The notes beneath the pieces were generated by a model. It was not told the DNA's origin and made no database searches. It saw only the letters and a program-made list of their open reading frames with translations. A program made the translations under genes and the position numbers. From assembly GCA_015501055.1 (NCBI GenBank), contig JADNYV010000198.1, positions 1-64,000 of the forward strand: a stretch of 64,000 nt of DNA, in the 5' to 3' direction. Shown one piece after another: positions 9,472-20,817 of this stretch; position 1 is the first letter of the stretch, and each line of letters begins with the position of its first letter. The DNA is from Mucidula mucida (lineage: Eukaryota > Basidiomycota > Agaricomycetes > Agaricales > Physalacriaceae).

Positions 9472-12400
9472 ATGTCCACCAGCACTAAACTCATCGAATT
9501 CTTCGCCCGCGTCCCGCAGTGCAAAGCGGACGGGACGAATTGGACATTCTATCGTGACCGCTTCATGTTCGCCGCCGAAGCAGCACAGCTCGACGATTAC
9601 CTCGTAGAGACGGCCGCACCACCGTCTGTCCCAGTCCCCGTTGATCCCGCCAATCCCACCAAGGAGGAGACCAACTCCATCAACCGCCATCCAGGTGTCG
9701 TTCGGCTGTGGAAAGCGAACGAGGCCATCGTGAAGCAAGCTCTGGCTTCAACAATCCCCGACTCACTGTTCCTGAAGGTAAAGGGGGAGTCGTCAGCAGG
9801 GAAGATGTGGAAGAAGGTAAAGGAGGAGTTTGAGAAGAGGTTGAAGATGATGACTGTCGACCTCAGGAGGAAGCTCCAGGAAGAGAGGTGCCCCGAGAAC
9901 GGCGACATTAAGGCTCACCTTTCAAAACTCAAAGCTCTACGCGAAGAGCTTACCGCGATGAGCGCAGACCCCGGCGACGACAATTTTATTGCCATTCTGC
10001 TCAGTTCCCTTCCCGCATCATACGACCCCTACCTCGCAGCGCTGACAGCAACATCAGCACTGCTCAGCCAGACCATCACGCCCAACGTATATGTGCGCGG
10101 CATCAGCGACGAGGCTGACCGCCGGCGAATCAAGACTCGCGTCAAGGAAGAGAAGGAGGCCGCGTTCAACGCGAATGGCGGCTCCTCAGGACGCGGCAGA
10201 CGATCCCAGGGCAGCAGACGCAGCAGCACGGTCGAGTGCTACAACTGTCACAAGAAGGGACACATCAAGGCAGAGTGTTGGGCAAAAGGAGGCGGGAAGG
10301 AAGGACAAGGCCCAAGAGGAAAAGGCAAGGGACGGGCATCGGCGAATAAGGCGGCCGACGACAACGATGATGGCGTGTGGTACGCGCACGCAGGCTCAGA
10401 TTCAGGAGACTCCGACGAGGATTGGCGCAACCTTACAGAAATGAACCTCAGCGGCTACGATGAGCCGTGGTCTGAATATCCACGCGACGAGGGAGAAGAG
10501 AGGTTGGAAGGATTGGCGGGTCTGTACCTCAACGATGAGGTAGCTCAGCCGTATGTGGAGGCGTCGGAGAGCGCAATCGAAGCTGCTGAAGCAGCACTAT
10601 CCACTTCCATCCTCGACGAGACCAACTCAGAGTCAGACTACGACTCCATGCCGCCACTTCTCGAGACGTCCGACTCAGAGTCAGATGACGACAACAACCT
10701 CCCAACGCTGTTGAGCGCAAGTACATCAGGTGGCTCTGATGAGGGGGAGTATTCCGCGATTGATACGGACGACGCTGAAGTTTTCAGCAATTTTGATCCT
10801 GGCAAGGAGATTCCCGACCTCGAAGACTGGTCAGATGTTGAGGCTGATCTGGAAGACATTGTCAGCAAGGATGAAGAAGAAGCCTACACACACACCTTTG
10901 ACACGGTATTTCTCGCCGCTGCCGCGACACTCCCAAATGACCCAGAAGTCGACATCTACGACTCAGGCGCGTCTCGCCACATGACCCCCTACCGCCATCG
11001 CCTGTTCAACTACACATCCATCGAACCCAAATCCATTATGGCGGCTGACAAAGGGAAGTTCCAGGCAATCGGCAAAGGAGACATGCACATCTTCATTCCT
11101 GGAAAAGCCGGCGAGAAGACGTGATTCCTAGTTCGCGATGTTCTATACGCACCGCAGCTGGGCGTGTCGTTACTGTCCGTTTCGAAAATTACTGCCGCCG
11201 GATATGGCATGTTGTTCCGCGGCTCAGAATGCCGCATCTATGGTCCCAAAGACAAGCTACTGGGAAAAGTACCTGTTAAAGGAGGACTTTATCGAACAGA
11301 AACAGACGTACCTCGCGCGAACGCCGCCCACGACGCCCCCATCACCGTATCACTCAACGACCTTCATCAGATGATGGGTCATATTGCACCTGACGCAGCG
11401 AAGCGTCTCGTGAAGGATCACATTGTTGAAGGAATTATCCTCGATGAATCAAAACCGCCGCCGAAATCCTGTGACTCATGCAAATATGGGAAGAAGACGC
11501 GCAAACCTGTCAAGAAGGTCAGCGAGCGCGCGCGTGTCAAAGAACTCGGCGAACTTATCCACTCAGACCTTTGGGGTCCATCTCCCATCCGTACGCCTCA
11601 GCACAAGGAGTATTATGTGTCGTATACGGACGACCATACTCGCTACTCCGTCATATTCCTCATCCGCACCAAAGACGAGACGTTCGAAACCTATCAACAA
11701 TTCGAGGCATGGCTCAGCACGCAATTTTCAGCAAAAATCAAGGAGCTACACACCGATCGAGGAGGCAAATATCGTAGCGACGAGTTCAATGCTCATCTCG
11801 CAGAGCGCGGCACCAAGAGGAACCTCACAGTTCACGACACGCCAGAGCACAACAGCATTGCCGAGCGCTTAAATTGAACATTCCTGGAAAAGGTCCGCGC
11901 CATGCTCTATGCTGCAGGATTGCCGAAACATCTCTGGGGCGAAGCGTTAAAACACGCTGTCTGGTTAAAGAACCGGACGTCGACGCGTGCACTGGACGGC
12001 AAGACGCCGTACGAAATGCTTCATGGAGAGAAGCCAAATCTTCGAGACCTGCACAAGTTTGGGTGCAAGGTCTGGGTACACAACGCGGACAGCTCCAAGC
12101 TTGATGGTCGCGCGCGAATTGGACGATGGCTGGGATTTGATGGCGAAAGCAGCGGGCATCGCATCTACTGGCCGGAGACTCGCAGCATTGGGGTTGAAAG
12201 AAGCGTAAAATTTGACGAAAGAGAGGACACAAAAGTTAAAGAGAGTATGCTGAATGAGGGGGAGGAAGGAAGAAATAGCATTCAGCAAACAGTTGGTGCT
12301 GAAAACGCGAAAAACATACCTAATCCGGCTTCTGTACCTCTCCCGCCGTCACCAGCACCTACTATGCCGCCTACTAGTGCACCCGTTCCAACTGTTTCCA

Positions 12401-14253
12401 CCACGTCTCCATCCCAGTCCACACCTGCACCCGACACGTCTCAACTTCCCAACTTCCTTGGCGGCTTGCTCCAGCGTGAAGGACTGGACCCTGCAAATAT
12501 CCGTGAGGGCAAACGTGCCCGGAAGCCATCACAGAAGGCCCAAGAAATGGCCGAGTCGTCCAAGTCCCAAAAAATGTCGCGGAAGCCGTCTGCAGCCATT
12601 CCTGAGGCCGGCTACGTTGAACTTGGCCAGGAATATCCTGAGATGGCCATGGCTGCGGCCACAGCAGAGTCCGAGGGCATAGAGCCCATCTTTGAGGAAG
12701 CGAAACGACGCGCAGACTGGCCGTCGTGGCAGAAAGCAATTGAAGAAGAAATCAAAACGCTTACTCAAGCAGGCACATGGGAACTCGTGCCGCGTCCGAC
12801 GGATCGGAACGTAATCGGATCCAAGTGGGTCCTCCGGATCAAGAAGAAAGCGGGTGGAATTATTGACAAGTACAAGGCGCGACTCGTCGCGCAAGGATTT
12901 ACACAGGTTGAAGGAGTTGATTATTTTGTGACATTCGCACCAGTTGCCAAACTTGCGTCACTCCGGATCATTCTTGCCATTGCCGCGCGAAACGACTGGG
13001 ATATCAACGTGTTTGATTTTCACGGCGCATTTCTTAATGGAGAATTTGATAATAAAGAAGAGCTGTATATGGAGCAGCCTCCGGATTTCGAGTTTGCGGA
13101 TCGACGGCAGTATGTCCTACGTCTGCATAAGACAATTTACGGTTTAAAGCAGAGTTCTCATAAATGGTACAAGAAACTCACCGCCGCTCTCGCCACACTT
13201 GGATTCACCACACTCGAGAAGGATCACGCGGTCTATAGACTCATTACCGGATCAGACATCATCATCCTTGCTATCCACGTCGACGACTGCACTATTACAG
13301 GCAGTTCTTCCGCTCTCATTATCCAGATCCAAGACCAGATTGGGCAGCTATTCCAGATCACACTGCTGGGGCCTATCAGCTGGCTCCTTGGCATGGAAAT
13401 CACACGCAACAGGGCAGCACGGTCCATTTCCATTAATCAGACATCATACATTGATTCCGTCTTACAGCGCTTCAACATGAAAGCCTGCAAGCCGTCATCC
13501 ATCCCCATGGACCCAAACGTCCAACTATCACGCAACCAGTGCCCAACCGACACATCAGAGATTGCGCAAATGCAGCGCTACCCGTATCGAGGCATGGTCG
13601 GATCACTGATCTGGATCACGACTGGCACGCGTCCCGACTTGGCTTACGCGGCCACCATCCTCTCTCGATTCAACGACAATCCCGGACTTGTTCACTGGAA
13701 CGCGGCCAAACGCGCGCTGCAATATCTCAAGGGTACTCGCAGCTGGAGGCTCACCTTTGGAGGAGATGGACAAGGCAGGGGTTTGGAAGGATTTGCTGAT
13801 GCAGATGGGATGTCTATTGAAAATCGCAAGGCGATTTCTGGGTACGCATTTCTCATCGACGGAGGTGCTGTTTCCTGGTCGTCTAAACAGCAGGATATTG
13901 TCGCACTCTCGACCACCGAGGCGGAGTACATCGTGTTAACATACGCGGGCAAGGAAGCCTTATGGACCCGACAATTCATTTCGGAGCTGTTTACACCCAT
14001 CAACAATCCCATCATTATCCACGACGACAACCAGTCGGCGCTCGCCCTCGCTCACGCCGAACTTGGTCAATTCCACGCACGCACTAAGCACATCGACATC
14101 CGGTACCACTTCATACGGTACGCAATCGCCAACGGAGACATCCAGCTCGTCTACTGTCCCACGGACGACATGCTCGCGGATACTCTCACCAAAGCCCTTC
14201 CCAGTGCGAAGGCCAAACACTTTGCTCGAAGCCTTGGACTTGTTCCGGCTTGA
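9472..14253 (+). pseudogene. Copia gag-pol polyprotein with two in-frame TGA codons
   Basis: One frame of 1,594 codons interrupted only by TGA at 11122-11124 and 11875-11877. Gag: N-terminal UBN2/DUF4219-like part (FRDRFMFAA-like), then the zinc knuckle CYNCHKKGHIKAEC near 10240. Protease: DSGASRHMT near 10963. GAG-pre-integrase: LHQMMGHIA to CDSCKYGK. Integrase: HSDLWGP, HTDRGGKY and NSIAER give the D,D,E set. Reverse transcriptase: WELVPRPTDRNVIGSKWVLR, VTFAPVAK, AFLNGEF and an HVDD active site in place of YVDD. RNase H: ADADGM, STTEAEY and ARTKHIDIRYHFIR. Both stops fit a C-to-T change in CGA (Arg), which points to CpG deamination or a RIP-like process. As it stands the element cannot make a full polyprotein without readthrough. 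Confidence 0.9.
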
Positions 14254-14260
14254 GGGGGAG
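14252..14260 (+). other. Polypurine tract of Copia element
   Basis: GAGGGGGAG immediately before the 3' LTR, the second-strand priming site. It overlaps the last bases of the gag-pol stop. Confidence 0.85.
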
Positions 14261-14538
14261 TGTTGGATACAAGCCCGAACAAGTCGACACCTCTTGTAAT
14301 CCCTACCTCGACGAACACGTACCAGACCCGCTCCCGTTACCTCCGACCCGCTCCCGTTACCACCGATAACTCGTACTGACTCGTTTACTCTACGTTGTTC
14401 TTTTCTTACTTCACGCTACTCTCACTGTCTCCCGAATCCCCGTTAGATATTCGATTATTTACAGTATATAAGCTACATACTTTTGGTCTATATACTGTGT
14501 GCATTCCTCCTCCTTGTCCGAGTCCTTGAGTTCCAACA
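14261..14538 (+). repeat. 3' LTR of Copia element
   Basis: 278 bp, same as the 5' LTR except one visible substitution (AACAAG in place of GACAAG near base 18). Confidence 0.93.
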
Positions 14539-15773
14539 GATACAGTAGGCCAGGTAAATCTGAGTTTAAATTTGGCGTGAACATGTCGTTGGAAATTCGC
14601 AGAGATCGGTCCGACTTCCTATATGCCGTATAAGGAAATAAATTCTTTCCGCAAATTCTAACGTCTCGCAGCGGACTTGTTTGTGGTGTTCACACTTCCC
14701 TCCGAGGTCCCAATTGACAAGATTACGTATATTACACTGAATCTCAACTATATACTGATGAAAACTTCACTAGATGTCCCTCTGGGATGCACTCCAACCC
14801 CAGGCAGTGTAGCATGTTATATACTACGCATCCACGAGCATCGCCGACTTCAATTTGTGCGTGTTGATGCCAACAACGTCCCAAACTAGCTGTGCCCCAG
14901 CCTCTTCGCTGATCCCCTCTCAGCTAGCAGTCTTGTAGACGATGTGAACCCAGTTTTCAATGATACTATGACATTCCAGAGGGTTGGCAGAGTTGGAGAA
15001 CTGATTTGAGATGGATCAGATGGACAAGTCTCGTCGGGAACGGCAGCATAGCGTGTTAATCAGCGTATCAAGCTACCGGTGGACAGATGGAAACTTCAAC
15101 GCGGCATAACGGGGGTTTGAAGTCATTACTTACCTGGAATATATCTTTTACATGCACAAAGTCATTCTGGCATGCTTATGCATACTGGGCGCGACCTGGA
15201 TGCTGCTACGACGAACGTTGCCTTTTAAGACTGCAGAATTTATTTCCTTATACGGCATATAGGAAGTCGGACCGATCTCTGCGAATTCACGCCAAATTTA
15301 AACTCAGATTTACCTGGCCTACTGTATCGACGCTTGCTCATACTAGTAGGTCAGGTTACCTGGCTAGGTAAACACCACTGTTAGCTTAACCGTATACGGT
15401 TATTGTAATCGGAACCTACTGACGACTCACGAGCCCCCAAGGTCACCATGAATGACCATATATAGTATACAAAGGATTTAGACTCTAGAGTGCCACCGTG
15501 CTGTCACAATATTCTCTCCGTATAATGATACTTACCAGTGAAAGTTAGAATCCGATCAAGTGAGTTTTTAATTTCAAGGCAGCCTTGTCGCTCTCCCGTA
15601 CACAGTCACGGCGACAATGGCTCGCCTCGAGGCTACTGTACCATCACCTGTCACTGTCGAATGTCCGACGACCATCTGTCAATGACGCCTCAGCCTGCTA
15701 CTGTTCCCCCACGTAGCGACATCACTGCGTTCCTGAATTGAATCGGTACAATATATACTTCGTCAAGGCTTCA

Positions 15774-17042
15774 ATGAACAACATTGACTCGCAACGATGC
15801 TTTACAGACTTTTCTCATTGGTATGCTCAAAGACCTTTCATTTCTCTGTTTCTGTTGACAGCCGACTTTTTCAAGATCGCCTTATCGTTGGCTCGTACGT
15901 CTGCGCAAGCGGCCATGGACCCTGTTGCTGCGAGTTATAGCATGAAGCCTGCTAGTATCCCGTCGATGACGCTACCGTCGACAGCGATCCCCGCTGCTAC
16001 CGCAGCGCAAAAGTGGATCGAGGACAGGTGGGGCCATGTTACGGGGAAATCGGAGTACATTGCGTTTGTCGAGGATCCGTATGATGCAGGGAACAAAGAG
16101 TCTGTGTTGCGGGTGAACTATCCCAAGGGAACGTACGCGCACAGCGACGTCGGAGAGGGCGGGGTCGGGATGTATTTGAACCCATTTGGGAGCGGTGTGC
16201 AGAGGGCGATGTTCACTTATGAGGTGGCGTTCAGCAAAGGGTGGGATTTTGTCGAGGGTGTGTGTATTCTGCGAGACGCCTCTCGAGGTAGTGCTGAGTT
16301 TCCACCGGCACAGGGGGGAAACTTCTTGGACTGTTTGGTGGGAGGGTAGGTGAGCATTGCTCTGGCGGCATCTACACTGATACCTGTTTCTCGACGCGCA
16401 GTAAGTCATTTATCTATTTCAAAAGTCATTGCTGACGTCCATCAGTCGTCTGGCGTGCAGATGGCGATGCGGAAGGTACGTGGACATTGTGTCTGTCAGT
16501 CTGTATTGATCCCTTGGCAGTGTATGCCTACGTTCCCAGCTACGCCGGTTTCGATACGGCAAGCGACATCATTGCAAGCTCGTCAGGGTACGGATACTCC
16601 GTCAACCGTGGCAGTTGGAGATTCAGTGTCGGCGAGTAAGCATCTGTCGTGTATTTCTGGCTGCGTAATGCTCACTGCCTTGTTTACAAGTTGGCAAAAA
16701 GTCTCCATCGTTGTCGTTCTAAACTCTGATCCCAGTTCTTCGTCTACGGAAGCTAATGGCGTGCTTTCGATCTACTTTAACGACAAGCACGTCTTTACGC
16801 ACAATTACTTTATCTTCACCACCAAGCCGTCCGTGGACATCTCGAGTATCTTCTTCTCGACGTTCTTTGGCGGGAGCTCTGAAAAGTACGCGAGCAAGGG
16901 CGGGTATGCCTATTTCAGGAACATGAAGGTGTGTACAATGTCACACAATTTGGTATTCGCCTAAAATGCTTTTTAGTCGTATTACAGCAATGCATCGTCG
17001 ACGGCCACAGGGCATGTCGAGGTTCCGACGTACCCATCATAA
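15774..17042 (+). CDS. Polysaccharide lyase family 14-like protein (alginate/glucuronan lyase type)
   Basis: Predicted secreted or wall-acting lyase that cleaves uronic-acid polymers by beta-elimination. Seen after splicing: SIPSMTLPSTAIPAATAAQK and KWIEDRWG, then ESVLRVNYPKGTYAHSDVG, YEVAFSKGWDFVEG, GGKLLGLFGG, CSGG..CFSTR, VWRADGDAEVYAYVPSYAG, YSVNRGSWRFSVGE, WQKVSIVVVLNS, NGVLSIYFND and FFSTFFGGSSEKYAS, ending HVEVPTYPS. Exon starts after the first lie near 16317, 16447, 16519, 16692 and 16977; all phases join. The start is uncertain: ATG codons at 15774 and 15915 are both in frame and neither shows a clear signal peptide, so a 5' exon may be missing. The 3' end of this gene has been copied twice elsewhere (20.8 and 38.6 kb). 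Convergent with R unit 1. Confidence 0.8.
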
Positions 17043-17212
17043 GTTGATTTAACATACCGCCGCCTAGACAGAATACGCAAATATTGTCGGTCTCGACTCA
17101 GAAACCGCGAAATTTGCTGAATCATAATGAAAACCATGATGTGTGTTCAATTTGAATAAGTAATGTACATGGATAGCAGACTGAAAGTCCGTAGGTACCA
17201 GGTATAATTGTA

Positions 17213-17353
17213 GCTCAGGAGCATTGTGCGCCTATATGGTATGTGCACGATACTCCCGAGCGACGGGCATCGGTGATCCCCAACTCGCGTCGGGCGATAC
17301 GCGGTAGTGTGTCCGGCCGGGCCCATAACACTGTGCGACAATGTTATGCGCCC
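17213..17353 (-). other. R unit 1: two-hairpin 3' module
   Basis: Two inverted repeats downstream of the R1 frame. One at 17319-17353 (arms GGGCCCATAACACTG and CAATGTTATGCGCCC), the other at 17213-17261 (arms GCTCAGGAGCATTGTGCGCC and the partner ending ACTCCCGAGC). The same pair, in the same order and spacing, follows every R frame in the window. Confidence 0.8.
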
Positions 17354-17447
17354 AAAGACTCGATACTGCGCTTAAAAAAGACCCTACAAGTCAATCTTCC
17401 GTTTTCCTCCCCGCCCAGCCCCGACTCAAAGCTGCCAGCGCCTGGAC

Positions 17448-17951
17448 TCATATTCTTCTTAATTCAGCGGGAGGTGGCGGACGCCTGCCCTCGAGGATTT
17501 CGAGGGCTGTTGACCAATTGCGCAAATCGGCCCGCGTAACGCCCTCCGCACGAACGATGAAATGTTCCGTGTCGGTGCCCTCGAGGATCGCAAGGGACTC
17601 TGACCAATGGCGCGAGTTAGTCTGCTCGTCCCGTGTCACCTCAGTGATGGCGGGGAAGGCGTGATGCCCTCGCATGATTTGTTCCCAAATTTCTTCGCAG
17701 TCCTGCTCATCGACGACAACAAACTGCGGCTGTCTGCCCTCGAGAATGGCGAGCGTAAGCTGACGATGATGTGAAACGTATTCTTCGTGGCGCTGGGCAA
17801 CCTCCTCGGAGAGCGGGAACTTCTCCATAGAGTGGATGATATGTGTTGCCCTCCGTCCGATCCATTTCCTCTCAACCTTTCGTCCATGACGTCCCTGGAG
17901 GGTACGACCACGCTTAAGTTCGTTGGTGGTGGTGTTGGTGGTTGTGAGCAT
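17448..17951 (-). CDS. R family protein 1 (unknown, ILEG-repeat), 167 aa
   Basis: I do not recognise this family. Start taken at the ATG of MLTTTNTTTNEL: the more upstream ATG (MAYKF) lies inside the conserved TATA-like block, so it is probably not used. The N-terminus is Thr/Asn-rich, then RTLQGRHGRK, a charged helical part (IIHSMEKFPLSEEVAQRHEE) and three degenerate repeats, each ending L-x-ILEG: LTLAILEGRQPQ, WSESLAILEGTD and WSTALEILEGRRPP. Between repeats 1 and 2 is VVVDEQDCEEIWEQIMRG; between 2 and 3 FIVRAEGVTRADLRNW. No signal peptide, membrane segment or known catalytic motif. No intron needed. Conserved over six units with largely open frames, so probably expressed at least once. Confidence 0.6.
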   Translation of the reverse strand: MLTTTNTTTNELKRGRTLQGRHGRKVERKWIGRRATHIIHSMEKFPLSEEVAQRHEEYVSHHRQLTLAILEGRQPQFVVVDEQDCEEIWEQIMRGHHAFPAITEVTRDEQTNSRHWSESLAILEGTDTEHFIVRAEGVTRADLRNWSTALEILEGRRPPPPAELRRI

Positions 17952-18011
17952 GATGATAATGATATGCTGGTGATAGTATTTGGTAAAATAGCCAAAGGGA
18001 GGAAAGCAGAA

Positions 18012-18095
18012 CTTATAGGCCACGAAAAGGAGCTATATTCTCAGAACGATCAACGATCGGTCAACTTCATGTCTCGGAGCAAGTCTCTCCGAGAC
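18012..18095 (-). promoter_or_regulatory. R unit 1 conserved upstream block
   Basis: Shared by all six R units, read on the gene strand: a palindromic pair (CTCGGAGAG..CTCCGAGAC), then TTGACCGATCGTTGATCG, then CTGAGAATATAGCTCC and a TATA-like CCTATAAG about 60 bases before the ATG. Its high conservation suggests promoter or regulator binding sites; the role is inference. Confidence 0.6.
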
Positions 18096-18289
18096 GAGCA
18101 GCACAGCATTAAACGGGACACCTCCACAAGTACTGTCGTACAGCGTCGAAACATTATGACATACCTTTTGAGACGTATCTATTTTAGAGGCTTCTCTTTT
18201 TCATCCGCGACTGGCTTGCACTACGAAGAGGTGGCAATGAGAGATGCGGAATGCTTTTGAGCGAGGACAGAGTATTATAGGCTCCCCGC

Positions 18290-19060
18290 AAATGGGCAGC
18301 CTCACGGCGCTTGGCTTTGATCTTCGCCAGACGCCCAAGATCGGCTTTGGCTTGGTCGGTCTTGCCGGCGACGTGCATCTGGGATGAGCTCGATAACCAC
18401 AAAATGTGAAGTCCAAGTGATTCGCACCTTCCAAAATGTTTCCTTCTTCTCTTTGGCTTCCCTAGAAATCCGTGAGCGTCCCAACACAGTGACTTAGGAA
18501 GAGTTACACACCTTCCCCGCCTCGATAACTTTCTTGGTATGCCTGCTTGTCGTCAGCAACGAAGGCGAGAGAGACCATGTTCAATGTTGTAGAAGGAAGA
18601 CACAATGAGAGAGATGAATATAGATTGCAGGGCGGCCCTGGGCGGCTGTCCAATCAGGCGGGCCACTGGCCAGTTTGAGCGTATTTCTAGAGGCATGCAA
18701 ATGAATCTGATGTGCTTGAGAGACTGGGTAGTATGAACACACCAAATAAGTTCCATTCAGACCAGCCATTACGGCCTGGAATGCGACATGCGGAATCATT
18801 CCTGGGCATCTGCATGTCCATGAGTTAGAGAGTCCTCTTCTCGACGGCGCGCCGGTCCTGAAAGTTGGCAGCAAGAAGGCATCGAGTCTCAAAAAGGCAA
18901 GGCGCGCCTTTCCGTGGTAACACGCAATGGCAAAAGCCAGGTAGAAGTATGTCTGAGATACTGCTTACACTAGAAATGTCTGAATATGATAGGCTCAGAC
19001 GACAACTGCGAATCCAGAGCAAAGTAGCATGAGTAGCCAAGAATTACATGGACCCACACA
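18290..19060 (-). pseudogene. PDAP1/HASPP28-like gene remnant (copy 1)
   Basis: On the minus strand 18290-18480 reads EAKEKKETFWKVRITW, an intron-like gap, then HVAGKTDQAKADLGRLAKI and KAKRREAAH, the core of the 28-kDa heat- and acid-stable phosphoprotein family (PP28 domain). It aligns with 41340-41560 on the plus strand. The adjoining 18540-19060 also aligns in reverse with 40560-40940 (shared words CGTGTTACCACGGAAAGGCG and GACCGGCGCG). There is no complete frame. R unit 1 lies immediately downstream. Confidence 0.65.
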
Positions 19061-19429
19061 GACCCACCGGGCTTCCATATCCTTTGCTTATTGACGAGCC
19101 ACCGACGAACGATTTCTGAGGAGACGAACCAGGATTACTTCGATGAGGTGTCGTTGTTCTAGGAATATTGTACTATTGATGATGGTATACAAGCTACCGG
19201 CAGACCAGAGTTGGGAGACAAGCTATCCCATTCCTACGCGCGTTCGCTATGGATCACAACTCAAGAAAACGGTATCATGTTAAGAACTTAGAAGAGACGA
19301 ACATCTGTGAATTTACGCTTCTGAATCGCGATTCATGAAGGTTGCTGAATCATAACGAAAATCATAATGTGTTCAATTCGAATAAGTAATGTACATGGAT
19401 AGCAGACCGCAAGTCCGTAGGTACCAGAT

Positions 19430-19577
19430 GCTCAGGAGCATTGTGTGCCTTCATTGGTATGCACACAATTCTCCCGAGCGCGCCTTATAGCGGGCATTGG
19501 TGATCTCCAACTCGCGTCGGACGATTTGCGGTAGCGTCTTTCCGAGCCCATAACGCTGTGCGGCAGTGTCATGCTCC
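19430..19577 (-). other. R unit 2: two-hairpin 3' module
   Basis: Hairpins at 19544-19577 (GAGCCCATAACGCTG with CAGTGTCATGCTCCC) and 19430-19479 (GCTCAGGAGCATTGTGTGCC with GTATGCACACAATTCTCCC). The second stem differs from unit 1 on both sides in a way that keeps pairing (TGTGTG with CACACA). Confidence 0.78.
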
Positions 19578-19633
19578 CAAAGACTCCCTTCGCCTCCCGC
19601 CCAGCCCCGACTCAAAGCTGCCAGCCCCTGGAC

Positions 19634-20146
19634 TCATATTCTTATTAATTCAGCGGGAGGTGGCGGACGCCTGCCCTCGAGGATTTCGAGGGCTGATGAC
19701 CAATTGTGCAAATCGGCCCGCGTAACGCCCTCCTCACGAACGATAAAATGTTCCGCGTCGCTGCCCTCGAGGATCGCAAGGGACTCTGACAAATGACGCG
19801 AGTCAGTCTGCTCGTCCCGCGTCACCTCAGTGTTGGCGGGCTCGCATTCGAGGGTGTGGCGCCCTCGCATAATTTGATCCCAAATATCTTCGCAGTCCCG
19901 CTCATCGACAACAATGAACTGCGGCTGTCTGCCCTCGAGAATGGCGAGCGTAAGCTGACGATGGTGAGAAACGTATTCTTCGTGGCGCTGGGCAATCTCC
20001 TCGGAGAGCCGGAGCTTCTCCAGAGAGTGGATGATGTGTGTGGCCCTGCGACCAATCCATTTCTGCTCAGTCTTTCGTCCATGACGTCCCTGGAGGGTAC
20101 GTCGACGCTGGAGTTCGGTGGTGGTAGTGTTGGTGGTGGTGAGCAT
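19634..20146 (-). CDS. R family protein 2 (unknown, ILEG-repeat), 170 aa
   Basis: Second intact member. MLTTTNTTTTEL start, RTLQGRHGRKTEQKWIGR, IIHSLEKLRLSEEIAQRHEE, then three ILEG repeats (LTLAILEGRQPQ, LSESLAILEGSD, WSSALEILEGRRPP) and the same AELIRI-type end as unit 1. It differs from unit 1 by a short insertion before TEVTRDEQ (RHTLECEPAN). Same strand as unit 1, about 1.7 kb away. The segment from here to 20950, including a piece of the PL14 gene, is collinear in reverse with 38.5-39.8 kb around R unit 3, so units 2 and 3 were copied with their flanks. Confidence 0.6.
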   Translation of the reverse strand: MLTTTNTTTTELQRRRTLQGRHGRKTEQKWIGRRATHIIHSLEKLRLSEEIAQRHEEYVSHHRQLTLAILEGRQPQFIVVDERDCEDIWDQIMRGRHTLECEPANTEVTRDEQTDSRHLSESLAILEGSDAEHFIVREEGVTRADLHNWSSALEILEGRRPPPPAELIRI

Positions 20147-20207
20147 AATGATGATAATGCGCTGGTGATAGTATTTGGTAGAGGAAGCCAAAGTGAGGAA
20201 AGCAGAA

Positions 20208-20293
20208 CTTATAGCCCACGAAAAGGAGCTATATTCTCAGAACGATCAACGATCGGTCAAGTTCATGTCTCGGAGCCCACTCTCTCCGAGACG
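20208..20293 (-). promoter_or_regulatory. R unit 2 conserved upstream block
   Basis: Same ordered elements as in unit 1: palindromic CTCGGAGAG/CTCCGAGAC pair, TTGACCGATCGTTGATCG, GAATATAGCTCC, TATA-like CTATAAG. A second partial copy of the block (TTGACCGATCGTTGATCCTC on the minus strand) lies at 20701-20745. Confidence 0.58.
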
Positions 20294-20817
20294 AGCAACA
20301 TCTACCAGCACGATCAGTGAACCATAAAGAAATGATTGCACACCTTTCGATACGTTTGTCTAGAGGCTTCTCTCTTTAATTTGCGTCCCGCTTGCGCTTT
20401 GATGATGTGACAGCATGAGATGTGAATAGAGTGTTATATCGCTCGCTCCAGCTCCCCGCGACACGACTGCCGGTCCGCGGACAAAGATGCCGAGAATCGC
20501 GATCTTAAGAACACAGCCTTGAGCTCCAATGTACCACGGCCGGTCTGGAATTACTCTCCAGCTCGCACATCTGTCAAGGCCATACCGAAGGCGAGACTCA
20601 GGACAATCCAAGCGTAATAAAACCAGCCTCTGAAAGAAGAGAAAAAATTTAATTTGAATTGTTCACATCGAACAAGAAACCTACCACTACAAAACAGCAG
20701 GAGGATCAACGATCGGTCAAGTTCAGGTTTCGGAGCCGAGACAAGCAGCACAGCAATAAACGAAACACCTTACCATGTCGTAACAGCCATTGCAGCGTCA
20801 AGACATGATGGCATGTC

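Larger units (their letters stand above)
9104..14538 (+). mobile_element. Complete Ty1/Copia LTR retrotransposon
   Basis: Two 278-bp LTRs starting TGTTGGATACAAGCCC and ending GAGTTCCAACA, differing at one base that I can see (G in the 5' LTR, A in the 3' LTR, in GCCCG/AACAAG). It has a primer-binding site, a polypurine tract and one gag-pol reading frame. The 5-bp target duplication GATAC is at 9099-9103 and 14539-14543. The empty site can be read from the other TIR of the host element (GCGTCGATACAGTAGG), which proves a clean insertion. The near-identity of the LTRs means a recent insertion. Confidence 0.95.
9061..15366. mobile_element. Long-TIR DNA transposon (Mutator-like, non-autonomous), split by a Copia element
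   Basis: The ends are inverted repeats. The left TIR is 9061-9103 continued at 14544-14646 once the Copia insert is taken out; the right TIR is 15235-15366. Both start TAGCCAGGTAACCTGACC and agree over about 132 bases, with one 14-base extra stretch in the left TIR (around 14580-14595). Flanks are the 9-bp direct repeat GGTAAACAC. Without the retrotransposon the element is about 866 bp. Its interior (14647-15234) has no transposase; the longest frame, 70 codons at 14677-14889, matches nothing I know. TIR length and 9-bp duplication suggest a MULE-derived MITE; the assignment is inference. Confidence 0.72.

Noticed and set aside
14677..14889. 70-codon frame inside the long-TIR element as a transposase piece
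   Set aside because: No DDE or zinc-finger motif and no relation to known MULE transposases that I can see.
17448..18023. Upstream ATG (MAYKF..) as start of the R proteins
   Set aside because: It overlaps the conserved TATA-like box, and unit 3 lacks an open extension from it; the MLTTTN or MLSTTN start is shared by the units with an intact N-terminus.
17150..20320. R units as part of a CRISPR-like or tRNA/rRNA array
   Set aside because: Units are about 1.3-1.8 kb, irregularly spaced, in both orientations, and contain a conserved protein frame; no short repeat-spacer pattern.
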